Source: REDI01 sp964586865
GTDB lineage: Bacteria; Myxococcota_A; UBA796; GCA-2862545
NCBI GenBank assembly: GCA_964586865.1
Contig: CAZPJM010000065.1
Span: forward strand, 1-19,413
Length of the DNA stretch: 19,413 bases
Reading direction: 5' to 3'
Both the position numbers and the translations under genes were made by a program. Position 1 is the first letter of the stretch. Each line of letters begins with the position of its first letter. This document shows positions 1-7,863 of this stretch, piece after piece. Below the pieces are notes generated by a model. It ran no database searches, was not told where the DNA came from, and was given only the letters and a program-made list of their open reading frames with translations.

Positions 1-2
1 GG

Positions 3-971
3 GCCTTCGACGACGACGGCGACATCTCCATCACCGACGCCAGCATCCCGGCCCGGGTCGCCGCCGTGAGCGCCCCCACGGCCGGCATCGTCACCCGGGT
101 GGCCGCCGACGTCGGGACCCCGGTCCAGGCGGGGGCGCCCCTGGCGACCCTGCGGAGCGCCGGCGCAGGAAGCGATCGTGCGCGGCTCGCCGCCGCGCGC
201 GAGGCGGTCACCACCGCGCAGGCGGACCTCGACCGGGCGACCGACCTTCTGGCAGCGGGCGTGACCTCCGAGGCTCAGGTCCAGGCCGCCCGCAGCGCCC
301 TCGCCGCCGCCCGGGCCGAGGTCCGCGCCCTCCGCGCCGAGGCCGGCCTGGTCGGCGACGGCACCGGCAGCACGGTCACCCTGACCGCCCCCCTCGAGGG
401 GGTGGTGATCGCCCGCGAGGTCACCGTCGGCGAGGCCGTCACTCCCGACCGCCCCGTCTACACCGTGGTCGACCCGTCTCGCCTGTGGGCCCGGCTCGAC
501 ATCGCCGAGACCGACCTGGGCCAGGTCCAGGTCGGCCAGACCGTCCGCGTCCAGGTCGATGCCCTGCCCGGCCGCACCTTCGAGGGTCGCCTCGCCTACC
601 TCGCCCCGATGGTCGACCCGCACACCCGCACCGCAGAGGGACGGGTCGCCCTGGACAACCCGGACGGAGCGCTCCGTGCCCACCTCCACGGCGAGGCGGT
701 CGTGGTCACCGACACGGCGGACGTGGTGGTCAGCGTGCCCGGAGCGGCGGTCCAGCGGGCCAGGGGGGCCAGCCTCGTGTTCCTCCGCGAGGCGCCCGAC
801 CGCTACATCACTCGGCGCGTCGAGGTCCTGGGGCGCCAGGGCGACCGGGCGCGGATCCGGGGCGGCGTCGCCCCCGGCGATCCGGTGGTCACCACCGGCG
901 CCTTCCTGCTGATGACGGAGACCCTGAAGGACAGCATCGGGGCCGGCTGCTGCGACGTGGAGCCCCGGTGA
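3..971 (+). CDS. RND efflux periplasmic adaptor (HlyD/CzcB-type), 5' partial
   Basis: Membrane-fusion (adaptor) subunit that links an inner-membrane RND pump to an outer-membrane channel in the periplasm. The frame is open from the first bases; in-frame codons from position 3 read as the start of a lipoyl/barrel-sandwich half (AAVSAPTAGIVTRVAADVGT, then PVQAGAPLATL). The true start therefore lies upstream and the GTG at 66 is internal. A helical hairpin rich in Ala/Arg/Glu follows (about 190-340), then the second barrel-sandwich half (APLEGVVIAREVTVGEAV), a beta-barrel domain (LWARLDIAETDLGQVQVGQ) and a membrane-proximal domain. The visible part is 322 residues, close to the usual 350-450 for the family. 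The C-terminus ends in GAGCCDVEPR, and the Cys pair could touch metal. The stop overlaps the GTG of the pump gene by four bases, so the two are probably translationally coupled. Family assignment is firm; the metal substrate is inferred from the neighbour. Confidence 0.9.
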   Translation, partial: AFDDDGDISITDASIPARVAAVSAPTAGIVTRVAADVGTPVQAGAPLATLRSAGAGSDRARLAAAREAVTTAQADLDRATDLLAAGVTSEAQVQAARSALAAARAEVRALRAEAGLVGDGTGSTVTLTAPLEGVVIAREVTVGEAVTPDRPVYTVVDPSRLWARLDIAETDLGQVQVGQTVRVQVDALPGRTFEGRLAYLAPMVDPHTRTAEGRVALDNPDGALRAHLHGEAVVVTDTADVVVSVPGAAVQRARGASLVFLREAPDRYITRRVEVLGRQGDRARIRGGVAPGDPVVTTGAFLLMTETLKDSIGAGCCDVEPR

Positions 972-3900
972 TCGTCGATGCCGTCCTCCGCTGGTCCCTG
1001 CGCCATCGCGCGGTCGTGGTGATCGCCTGGACCCTCCTCGCCATCGCCGGGGTGCTGGCCTGGTTCCGCCTCCCGCTGGATGCGTTTCCCGACACCACCC
1101 CGGTCCAGGTCCAGGTCAACACCACCGCACCCGCCCTGTCGCCCGAAGAGGTCGAGCGCCAGATCACCTGGCCGGTCGAGCAGGTCCTGAGCGGCCTGCC
1201 CGAGCTCGCCGAGGTCCGCTCCCTCTCCAGGTTCGGCCTGTCCCAGGTCACCCTCGTGTTCGACGACGGGGCGGATCTCTGGCGGGCCCGCCAGGCCGTC
1301 TCCGAGCGCCTGTCGACCGTCGCGCTGCCACAGGGGGTCGACCCGCCCGCCCTCGGCCCCGTAGCCACCGGCCTGGGCGAGGTGTTCCACTATCTGGTCC
1401 GGGGCGAGGGCCACTCCCCCACCGCCCTACGCACCGCCCAGGACTGGATCCTGGCGCCACAGCTCCGCGCCACCCCGGGCGTGGCCGAGATCAACGCCTG
1501 GGGTGGCGACGAGCGGCGCATCGAGATCCTGGTGGATCCGCGGTCGCTGCATGCCCACGGCATCACCCTGGCCGGCATCGCCGAGGCCCTGGAGGCCAAC
1601 AACGCCAGCGTCGGCGGCGGGAACATCGACGCCGGGGGCCAGACGACCCTCGTCCAGGGCGTCGGCCTGATCGAGCGCCTCGACGACCTGGAGCGCATCG
1701 TCCTGGACGCCGAGGATGGGGTGCCCGTGCGCATCGGCGACGTGGCGACCGTGCGGGAGGGCCGCTCGATCCGCCGTGGTGCGGTCACCGCGGACGGAGA
1801 GGGCGAAGTGGTGCTCGGGCTGGGGTTCATGCTGATGGGCGAGAACAGCCAGGTGGTCACCGAGCGCCTGGCCGTACGCCTGGAGCAAGCCGCGGCGAGC
1901 CTGCCCGCCGGCATGGTCGCGGAGCCCGTCTACCAGCGGACCGAGCTGGTGGATCACGTCCTGGCGACAGTCCGGGAGAACCTGGCCTACGGCGCGCTCC
2001 TGGTGATCGCCGTGCTGTTCGCCTTCCTGGGCGACTGGCGCGCCGGGCTCGTGGTGGCCGCGGTCATTCCCCTGTCCATGGCCTTCGCGGTCAGCGGCAT
2101 GCTCGGCCTGGGGATCGCCGGCAGCCTGATGAGCCTGGGGGCCCTCGACTTCGGGCCGATCGTCGACAGCGCCATCGTGCAGGTCGAGAACGGGGCGCGC
2201 AGGCTGGCGGGTCGCCCCGATGACGACGTGGTCCAGGTGGTGGGGGACGCCGCCGTCGAGGTGCGCACCCCCACCCTGTTCGGCGAGCTGATCATCCTGG
2301 TCGTCTACGTCCCCGTGCTCGCCCTGGAGGGCGTCGAGGGCAAGCTGTTCCGCCCGATGGCCCTCACGGTCATCCTGGCCCTGGCCGGCTCCATGCTGGC
2401 GTCCTTCACCCTGGTGCCCGTGCTGACCAGCCTGCTGCTGCGCGGGCGACGCACCGGGACCCCGTGGCTCACCCGCACGCTCCAGCGGCTGTACGCGCCC
2501 CTCCTCCGCGCGGCCCTCGGGGCCCCGGCCGTCGTCCTGGCGGTGGCGCTGGTCCTCGTCGCCAATGCGGCCTTCCTGGCCACCCAGCTCGGCACCGCCT
2601 TCGTGCCCCGCCTGAGCGAGGGTGCCCTGGTCATCAACACGGTCCGCCTCGCCAGCGTCTCCCTCGAGGAGTCCATCCGCTACGGCACCCGCATCGAGCG
2701 TGTGCTCCTCGACCGGTTTCCCGACGAGGTCGCCCGGGTGTGGACGCGGACCGGCTCGGCCGAGGTGGCCACCGACCCGATGGGCATCGAGCTCTCCGAC
2801 GTGTTCGTGACCCTGCACCCCCGAAGCGCCTGGACGCGGGCCCGCACCCAGGACACGCTCGTCACGGCCATGGAGGACGAGCTGTCGGTGCTGCCGGGCA
2901 TGAACATGGTGTTCACCCAGCCCATCGAGATGCGGGTCAACGAGATGGTGGCTGGCGTGCGGTCGGACCTGGGCATCAAGGTGTTCGGCGACGACCTGGG
3001 TCGGCTGCGGGAGAAGGCCCGCGAGATCGAGGCCATCGTGAACGGGGTGGACGGAGCCGCAGACGTGTCGGTCGAGCAGGTCACCGGCCTGCCCGTGCTC
3101 CGCGCCGAGGTGGACCGGGACGCCATCGCCCGGCATGACCTGCCTGCCCGCGAGGTCCTGCGCACCGTCGCGGCCATCGGCGGCATCGAGGTCGGACACC
3201 TGGTGGAGGGCGAGCGGCGGTTTCCCATCGCCCTGCGGATGCACCCCCGCTACCGCACCGACCCGACCGAGGTCGCCGCGCTCCAGGTCACCGGCCCCGG
3301 CGGCGTCCGCCTGCCCCTCGACACGGTGGCGCGGGTGCGGACCGTGGAGGGGCCCAGCGCCATTCGGCGCGAGTGGGCGAAGCGGCGGGTGCTGGTCCAG
3401 GCGAACGTGCGCGGGCGCGACCTGGGGAGCTTCGTGGACGAGGTGCGGCGCCAGGTGGACGACCGGGTGAACCTGCCCGACGGGTGGTTCATCCGCTACG
3501 GCGGTCAGTTCGAGCACTACCAGCGGGCGCGGGACCGGCTGCTGCTGGTGGTGCCACTGGCGCTCGGGCTCATCGGACTGCTGCTGTACGCGACCTACGG
3601 GCGGGTGACCGACGCCGTCCGGGTGTTCACCGGGGTCCCCTTCGCCGCCATCGGTGGCATCGCCGCCCTGTGGCTGCGGGGCCTGCCGTTCAGCGTCTCG
3701 GCCGCCGTCGGCTTCGTCGCCCTGGCCGGCGTGTCCGTCCTGGCCGACATGGTGCTGGTCTCCACCATCCGCCGGCACCTGGACGATGGGATGGCCGTGC
3801 GGGAGGCCGTGGAGCGGGCGGCCCTGGAGCGGCTGCGTCCGGTGCTGATGACCGGCCTGGTCGCCGCCCTGGGCTTCCTGCCCATGGCCCTGAACACGGG

Positions 3901-4021
3901 CATCGGCGCCGAGGTCCAGCGCCCGCTGGCCACGGTCGTCATCGGGGGCCTCTTCTCGTCGACCGCCCTCACCCTGGTGGTGCTGCCCGTCCTGTACACG
4001 CTCACCCGGAGAGCCTCGTGA
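968..4021 (+). CDS. czcA: Heavy-metal efflux RND pump, CzcA/CusA family
   Basis: Inner-membrane proton-driven pump of the heavy-metal-efflux RND family, 1017 residues (family about 1040). GTG at 968 is chosen because it overlaps the adaptor stop (GTGA) and gives the typical short N-terminus followed by TM1 and the conserved LPLDAFPDTTPVQVQVNT. The TM4 signature reads DFGPIVDSAIVQVEN, with D394, D400 and E407 at the same spacing as the essential D402/D408/E415 of CzcA. This DFGxxxDxxxxxEN form is typical of divalent-cation (Zn/Co/Cd/Ni type) pumps, whereas Cu/Ag pumps usually carry a GxxxDAxxVMxEN variant. Divalent substrate preference is thus an inference from one motif. Two large periplasmic loops and a C-terminal TM bundle (for example LLLVVPLALGLIGLLLYATY) are intact. 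It is gene two of a four-gene overlapping operon. Confidence 0.95.
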   Translation: MIVDAVLRWSLRHRAVVVIAWTLLAIAGVLAWFRLPLDAFPDTTPVQVQVNTTAPALSPEEVERQITWPVEQVLSGLPELAEVRSLSRFGLSQVTLVFDDGADLWRARQAVSERLSTVALPQGVDPPALGPVATGLGEVFHYLVRGEGHSPTALRTAQDWILAPQLRATPGVAEINAWGGDERRIEILVDPRSLHAHGITLAGIAEALEANNASVGGGNIDAGGQTTLVQGVGLIERLDDLERIVLDAEDGVPVRIGDVATVREGRSIRRGAVTADGEGEVVLGLGFMLMGENSQVVTERLAVRLEQAAASLPAGMVAEPVYQRTELVDHVLATVRENLAYGALLVIAVLFAFLGDWRAGLVVAAVIPLSMAFAVSGMLGLGIAGSLMSLGALDFGPIVDSAIVQVENGARRLAGRPDDDVVQVVGDAAVEVRTPTLFGELIILVVYVPVLALEGVEGKLFRPMALTVILALAGSMLASFTLVPVLTSLLLRGRRTGTPWLTRTLQRLYAPLLRAALGAPAVVLAVALVLVANAAFLATQLGTAFVPRLSEGALVINTVRLASVSLEESIRYGTRIERVLLDRFPDEVARVWTRTGSAEVATDPMGIELSDVFVTLHPRSAWTRARTQDTLVTAMEDELSVLPGMNMVFTQPIEMRVNEMVAGVRSDLGIKVFGDDLGRLREKAREIEAIVNGVDGAADVSVEQVTGLPVLRAEVDRDAIARHDLPAREVLRTVAAIGGIEVGHLVEGERRFPIALRMHPRYRTDPTEVAALQVTGPGGVRLPLDTVARVRTVEGPSAIRREWAKRRVLVQANVRGRDLGSFVDEVRRQVDDRVNLPDGWFIRYGGQFEHYQRARDRLLLVVPLALGLIGLLLYATYGRVTDAVRVFTGVPFAAIGGIAALWLRGLPFSVSAAVGFVALAGVSVLADMVLVSTIRRHLDDGMAVREAVERAALERLRPVLMTGLVAALGFLPMALNTGIGAEVQRPLATVVIGGLFSSTALTLVVLPVLYTLTRRAS

Positions 4022-4548
4022 AGCTCGCCCGCGTGATCATCGCCGTGGTCCTCGTCCAGGCCGTGCTGGTGGGCGGCTACCTCGCCGTCCGCGCCGCGCG
4101 GGGTCTGGGAGACACCGGCTCGGCGCCGCCCGGGACCTTCCGGCACACCCCCACCGACGAGGCGACACCCCCGCTGGCCCTGGCCCGCGACGGGGCCCCG
4201 GCCCCCCTCCCCGGCCCGACCCACCTCGTCCACTTCTGGGCCACCTGGTGTGCCCCCTGCCGGGCCGAGCTCCCGGACCTGCTCATCGCCACCGACGCCG
4301 AGGGCGTGCCCCTCGTCGCCGTCACCGACGAGCCCTGGCCGGTGATCCGGCTCTACTTCGAGGGCCGCGTCCCCGCCGGCATCGCCCAGGACCCGACCGG
4401 GCTCGCCCGCGACGCCTGGGGGGCCGCCGTGCTGCCGACCACCTTCGCCGTGCGCGACGGGCGCGTGGTCGCACGCGTCCACGGTGCCAGGGACTGGTCC
4501 GACCCTTCGGCCCGACGCTGGCTCCGCACCCTACGGAGGGGGCGATGA
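4018..4548 (+). CDS. Membrane-anchored TlpA/ResA-like thioredoxin
   Basis: Predicted periplasm-facing thiol-disulfide oxidoreductase of 176 residues. An N-terminal TM anchor (about residues 5-26) is followed by a Pro/Gly-rich linker and a thioredoxin fold. The redox motif is WCAPC (C78 and C81) in the context VHFWATWCAPCRAELP, and the cis-proline before the last strands is P140 (VLPTTF). GTG at 4018 overlaps the RND stop by four bases, and the gene's own stop overlaps the next ATG by four. It therefore sits inside the efflux operon between pump and outer-membrane channel, an unusual position in czcCBA-type operons. Plausible roles are reducing cysteines of the adaptor (its C-terminal CC) or managing disulfide damage from thiophilic metals; both are inference. 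The fold assignment is secure. Confidence 0.9.
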   Translation: MKLARVIIAVVLVQAVLVGGYLAVRAARGLGDTGSAPPGTFRHTPTDEATPPLALARDGAPAPLPGPTHLVHFWATWCAPCRAELPDLLIATDAEGVPLVAVTDEPWPVIRLYFEGRVPAGIAQDPTGLARDAWGAAVLPTTFAVRDGRVVARVHGARDWSDPSARRWLRTLRRGR

Positions 4549-5777
4549 TCCTCATCCTGCTGCTGCTGTCCGCCGTGCCCCTCGCCGCGCCGTCTCCCGC
4601 CACGTCCGCGACGACCCCCGCCCAGGACCACGCCGACCCCGTCCTGACCGCCGATGCCGCCGTCCGCATGGGGCTGGCGCGCTCCCCGGCACTGTCCCGC
4701 GCACGGGCCCGCACCACCGCGCTCGACGGGGAGGTCCGGGCCACGCGCCTGTTCCGGGAAGAGCCGAGGGTCCAGGCCCGCTGGGCCGCCGTGGGCGACG
4801 TCCACAACGTGGCCGTCAGCCAGCCCGTCTCGGTGACCGGGGCGGGCCGGGCCGACCATCGACGGGCCCTGTCCGCCCGCGACGCCGCCCGCGCCGACCT
4901 GGCGCGGATCCGCCTCGAGCTCGCCGTCGAGATCCGCACACGCTGGATCGACGCGGTGACCGCCCGCGCTCGGGTCCGCCTGCTGCACGAGGCGCTGGAG
5001 GTCGCACGCCGGGCGCGCCGGGGTGCGGCGGATCGGCTCGCCCGTGGCGATGGCACCCGTCTGGACGCCGATCTGGCGGTGCTGGCCACCGTCGAGGTCC
5101 GCGCACGCTGGATGGAGGCCGTCCGGGCCGAGGCCCACGCCATCGCGCAGCTCGCGAGCCGGGTGGGACGCCCCGTCGATGCCATCCGGCTTCCCGGTGA
5201 CCCCCTCGACGGCGCTCCACCGCCTCCCGCCGAGGCATCGGGCGCCGCCGAGCGCGCGGACGTGCTCGCCGCGCGCCATGTGGCTGACGCCGCCGAGCAG
5301 GAGCTCGCCCGCGCACGGGCCGACGCCCTGCCGCCCCTCCGGCTCGGCGCATTCTACGAGGAGGAAGGCCCGGAGCTGCGGATCGGCCCCACCGTCCAGC
5401 TCACCCTGCCCGTGTGGCACCGGAGTGCCGACGCGCGGGCGGCCGCACACGCCGGGGTGGAGGCCAGCCGGGCAGCGCTGGACGCGACGGTGGATCGCGC
5501 CAGCGCGGAGCGGGCGGCGCACCTCGAGGCCCTCGCGCGCCTGGAGTCCGAGGGCACCGACGACGCAGTTCCCGCACGCGCCGACGCCGCCTTGCGGGCC
5601 ATCGAGGCTGGCGCCCGCCGAGGCGCCCTCGACCTGCGCGCGGCGACGCGCCTGCGACAGGCTGTCGTCGAGGGGCAGCTGGCGTGGCTGGAGGGGCGTC
5701 GCACCCTCGCCCTCGCCCGGCTGGACGCGGCGCTCGCCACCGACGATCCGGCGCTGATCCACCGTCCCGGGGGCTGA
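4545..5777 (+). CDS. TolC/CzcC-like outer-membrane efflux protein
   Basis: Outer-membrane channel subunit of the tripartite efflux system, 410 residues (family about 400-480). ATG at 4545 overlaps the thioredoxin stop (ATGA) and has a GGAGGGGG ribosome-binding stretch just upstream. A signal peptide (MILILLLLSAVPLAAP) is followed by two repeats of long Ala/Arg-rich helices typical of OEP domains. Each repeat opens with a characteristic segment: LTADAAVRMGLARSPALSRA near residue 34, and AAERADVLAARHVADAAEQE in the second half. Beta segments such as LRIGPTVQLTLPVWHRSADA match the outer-membrane strands. Sequence divergence is high and the protein is helix-dominated, as usual for the family. Its position after adaptor and pump completes the export path. 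The substrate is not readable from this protein. Confidence 0.85.
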   Translation: MILILLLLSAVPLAAPSPATSATTPAQDHADPVLTADAAVRMGLARSPALSRARARTTALDGEVRATRLFREEPRVQARWAAVGDVHNVAVSQPVSVTGAGRADHRRALSARDAARADLARIRLELAVEIRTRWIDAVTARARVRLLHEALEVARRARRGAADRLARGDGTRLDADLAVLATVEVRARWMEAVRAEAHAIAQLASRVGRPVDAIRLPGDPLDGAPPPPAEASGAAERADVLAARHVADAAEQELARARADALPPLRLGAFYEEEGPELRIGPTVQLTLPVWHRSADARAAAHAGVEASRAALDATVDRASAERAAHLEALARLESEGTDDAVPARADAALRAIEAGARRGALDLRAATRLRQAVVEGQLAWLEGRRTLALARLDAALATDDPALIHRPGG

Positions 5778-5802
5778 CCGGACCGGACGTCACGGACGCG
5801 AT

Positions 5803-5819
5803 CGCCGGCATGGCCGGCG
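5803..5819 (+). terminator. GC hairpin after the efflux operon
   Basis: CGCCGGC-ATG-GCCGGCG forms a perfect 7-bp stem with a 3-base loop, 25 bases after the outer-membrane protein stop. A second small palindrome (GGTCTC-G-GAGACC, 5845-5857) follows. Neither has a T-tract, so a terminator or 3'-end stabilising role is only suggested by position between convergent genes. Confidence 0.3.
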
Positions 5820-5893
5820 CCGATCTCGGCAAGTTGGATTCTCGGGTCTCGGAGACCATGAGGCCAGAAGACATGGTGGCGAACCGAGTGGAC

Positions 5894-6325
5894 TCAGCCC
5901 AGCGGTGTGCCCATCCAGCGCACGTCGCCCGTCTCGGAGGACATCGCGGGCTGGGCCTGCACCTCGAGGAGCGGATGTCGCTCGTCGAGGGGCTCGCCAC
6001 AGGAGGGCGCCTGGATGCGATCCATGCGGAAGATGCGTGAGGCATCCTTGTCGAGATCCCAGGCGACCACGTACCAGACGGGGCTCCGTAGCATGAGCGC
6101 GATGCACTCCACGCTCCGGGTGGTGGTCTGACCGAAGCGGTCGACGTACCCGAAGTGCAGGCGTCGTCCCTCGGTGAAGCCCCGCTCGAAGGCCATGAGC
6201 AGCCGCTCGTCGATGGCGCCGGCGTCGTCCCGCATGCGTTCGCTGGCCGGCTCCGCGATGAGGATCCGTCTCTCCAGCCGACGAAGGGCGCGCTGGCGGG
6301 CAGCCGGAAGCGCCCGCCGAGCCCG
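5894..6325 (-). pseudogene. WYL-domain regulator remnant (HTH missing)
   Basis: The minus-strand frame ending at 5894 encodes a recognisable WYL domain: a helix (ALRRLERRILIAEPASERM), then LLMAFERGFTEGRRLHFGYVD, and the signature strand SPVWYVVAWDLDKDASRIF followed by RMDRI. WYL proteins are usually transcription factors of about 310-330 residues with an N-terminal winged HTH. Here the frame stays open to an ATG at 6490, but that extension is low-complexity Gly/Arg-rich sequence overlapping another fragment on the plus strand, and no HTH is visible in any frame. I read it as a 5'-truncated regulator gene whose domain starts near 6325. A functional standalone WYL protein starting internally (for example Met at the DDAGAIDERL segment) cannot be excluded. 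It converges on the efflux operon. Confidence 0.55.
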
Positions 6326-6401
6326 TCCTGGGCGCTTCGTGCGAACGGAAGATGAGGCGTGGCCCGGAGCATGGCTACGGACAGGGCGAGCCCCACCGCC
6401 C

Positions 6402-6590
6402 GTGCCAACCCCCACCGACCCCCAGCCTGCAGCTTCGACCGGCGACCTCTGGCGCGCCCTGAGCGACGCGCCCGGCGTCTGGTACCACACCTACGCCTTC
6501 GACTCCGAGGGCACGGCCAACTGCGTGGTCGTCGCCCTTCCGGGGGGCCGCCTGCTCGTACTCAGCCCCAGCGAACTCCAACCCACCTGC
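6402..6590 (+). pseudogene. 5' fragment of a gene (possibly DUF4336-like)
   Basis: From a GTG at 6402 the plus frame reads a short protein-like segment with high third-position GC: GDLWRALSDAPGVWYHTYAF, followed by VVVALPGGRLLVLSPSELQP. This resembles the start of DUF4336-type (metallo-hydrolase-like) proteins, which carry a 'trMtVVrL.dGgLwvhSP' stretch; the match is from memory and weak. After about 6590 the frame stays open to 6749 but loses that character and runs through the stem-loop at 6659-6697. It is most likely a truncated gene start left by a rearrangement. There is no clear ribosome-binding site. Confidence 0.3.
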
Positions 6591-7033
6591 AAACCACCGA
6601 AATGGCGAACTGCACATCGCGGGGGCTGGCGTCTCGAGCTCGACCCGGCCCAGAAACGACGAAACCCCTGGCCTTCCGAAGAAGGCCAGAGGTTCGTGCT
6701 AGATGGTCGGGCTGGTTGGATGATCTTGGAACCTGGTCGGTGGATCTGAGCGATGCTGACGCTGACCGACTTCGAGCCCTCCTTGGCCGTTGAAGCTGGC
6801 GTCCACGACCAACGCTCGGGGGACCATGTACCGCTCTCACCGGACAGCACCGGGTCGAGGAAGGCCGCGACGTCCGCGTGCAGGGGGTACAGGTCGAGCC
6901 GCGGGAGCTCGGCGCGGTTCACAAGGCGCGCAGAGGGCAGCGTCCAGGCCTTGGGGGGTTCCGGACACGCGACCGGGCAGGGCATCCGATAGTCGATGGC
7001 CGAAGGTGGACTCGAGTGCGACGCACAGGTCAT
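6491..7033 (-). CDS. Unrecognised ORF coupled to tonB; 3' part doubtful
   Basis: The ATG at 7033-7031 overlaps the tonB stop by four bases (ATGA), the same coupling used elsewhere in this operon. The first 65 or so codons have strong third-position GC and read like real protein (RMPCPVACPEPP, RLVNRAELPRLDLYPLHADV, AAFLDPVLSGE). I do not recognise a family. After about 6840 codon usage loosens, and the frame crosses the stem-loop at 6659-6697 before stopping at 6491, for 180 residues in total. The likely explanation is a gene truncated or frameshifted after about 65 residues whose original 3' end is lost. The N-terminal Cys residues (C3, C19, C23) could matter in a metal operon, but this is speculation. 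The alternative is an untranslated 3' tail of the tonB message. Confidence 0.4.
   Translation of the reverse strand: MTCASHSSPPSAIDYRMPCPVACPEPPKAWTLPSARLVNRAELPRLDLYPLHADVAAFLDPVLSGESGTWSPERWSWTPASTAKEGSKSVSVSIAQIHRPGSKIIQPARPSSTNLWPSSEGQGFRRFWAGSSSRRQPPRCAVRHFGGLQVGWSSLGLSTSRRPPGRATTTQLAVPSESKA
6659..6697 (-). terminator. Strong UUCG stem-loop, likely end of the minus-strand operon
   Basis: Read on the minus strand, the stem CUGGCCUUC / GAAGGCCAG (9 bp) is closed by C(UUCG)G, the classic extra-stable tetraloop. It extends through a U-G wobble and AACC/GGUU to 14 bp, then ACG/CGU after one bulged U. The wobble and tetraloop exist only on the minus strand; on the plus strand the loop is CGAA and the wobble becomes a C/A mismatch, so minus-strand function is favoured. 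Downstream bases include short T runs (TTTCGTCGTTTC). It lies about 330 bases past the tonB stop and is the best candidate terminator or 3'-stabiliser for the receptor-exbBD-tonB transcript. Confidence 0.55.
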
Positions 7034-7863
7034 CGCTCGGGAGCCATCACGAACCGGAACGACAGCCGCGTCCAGGCCGGGACCGCTGTGCCCCCGCGGG
7101 TGGCCGGCTCGAAGGTCGAGCGCAGCGCTGCACGTCGGGCCGCTTCGTCCAGGTCGGGGTGGACCGCCGAGACGACCCGCGTCCGCTCGACCTGTCCATC
7201 CACGCCCACCAGCACCTCGACGACGACCCTCCCCACCACGCCATCGCGACGCGCCGCCCGCGGGTAGCGCGGCTCCCGGGTCCGCCGTGGCCGAGGCGGC
7301 TGCGTCCACCCCTGGGCGTGGCGGCTCGACCCCGCGAACTGGCTCCCGATCACCCCCTCTCCCCCCGCACCGCCCCCGGTGAAGCCGGTGATCGCGTTGG
7401 CCTCGACGTCTGCGTCCTGGCCGGGGGCGAAGGTGTTGCCGACCCGGACGGGCATGCCGTCGTCGGCGAGTTGAGCCGCCTCCAGGGGCAGCCCGGTGAC
7501 CAGGGGGACCTGGGCATCGGGCGTTCCGTCGTCCGGACGGCTCGGCGACAGCGAGGTCACGCCCTCGGGGGCCTCCGGATCGGGGCTCGGCGGACCGGCA
7601 ACGGCGGCCTCGACACGGTCCTCTTGCGGCGCCGGAGGCGCTGGCGGAGCCTCGGGCGAAGACGTCGGCAGCGGCTCCTCGAGCTGCGCCAAAGCCTCCG
7701 GCTCTGCGTGGGCGATCTGCGGCAGCTCGGCCAGCCCGAAGCGGACCGGCTGCGAGGTGGGCGGCGGAGGCTCCGGCGCCACCGGGACCACCGCAACGAG
7801 CGCATGGACGACCAGGGACACCCCGAGGGGGATCCACCACGAGGACAGCCCACCCCGACTCAT
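7030..7863 (-). CDS. tonB: TonB-family energy transducer
   Basis: Links the inner-membrane proton-motive force (through ExbB-ExbD) to an outer-membrane receptor; 277 residues. The N-terminal TM segment (IPLGVSLVVHALVAVVPV) has S16 and H20 at the spacing and positions of the Ser16/His20 pair of E. coli TonB. A Pro/Ala/Glu-rich periplasmic spacer follows (about residues 28-180). The C-terminal TonB domain (about 196-277) contains the REPRYPRAARRDGVVGRVVV and ALRSTFEPATRGG segments typical of the family. The start ATG overlaps the exbD stop (ATGA). The order receptor-lipoprotein-exbB-exbD-tonB in one transcript implies a transducer dedicated to the upstream receptor. Confidence in the family is high. 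Confidence 0.93.
   Translation of the reverse strand: MSRGGLSSWWIPLGVSLVVHALVAVVPVAPEPPPPTSQPVRFGLAELPQIAHAEPEALAQLEEPLPTSSPEAPPAPPAPQEDRVEAAVAGPPSPDPEAPEGVTSLSPSRPDDGTPDAQVPLVTGLPLEAAQLADDGMPVRVGNTFAPGQDADVEANAITGFTGGGAGGEGVIGSQFAGSSRHAQGWTQPPRPRRTREPRYPRAARRDGVVGRVVVEVLVGVDGQVERTRVVSAVHPDLDEAARRAALRSTFEPATRGGTAVPAWTRLSFRFVMAPER

Noticed and set aside
1427..3778. 783-codon open frame on the minus strand opposite the RND pump
   Set aside because: Its translation is His/Gln/Gly-rich with no domain pattern, and it is the antisense shadow of a GC-rich gene whose plus-strand product is clearly CzcA-like.
5414..6040. Plus-strand ORF continuing past the outer-membrane protein gene
   Set aside because: Its first half is an out-of-frame shadow of that gene and its second half lies opposite the WYL remnant, with no start signal or domain.
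6705..6780. Possible tRNA 3' end on the minus strand (CAGCCCGACCA)
   Set aside because: The sequence ending in CCA has a superficial acceptor-like stretch, but the 5' side gives no matching 7-bp acceptor, no T-stem pairing around a TTC loop and no anticodon arm.
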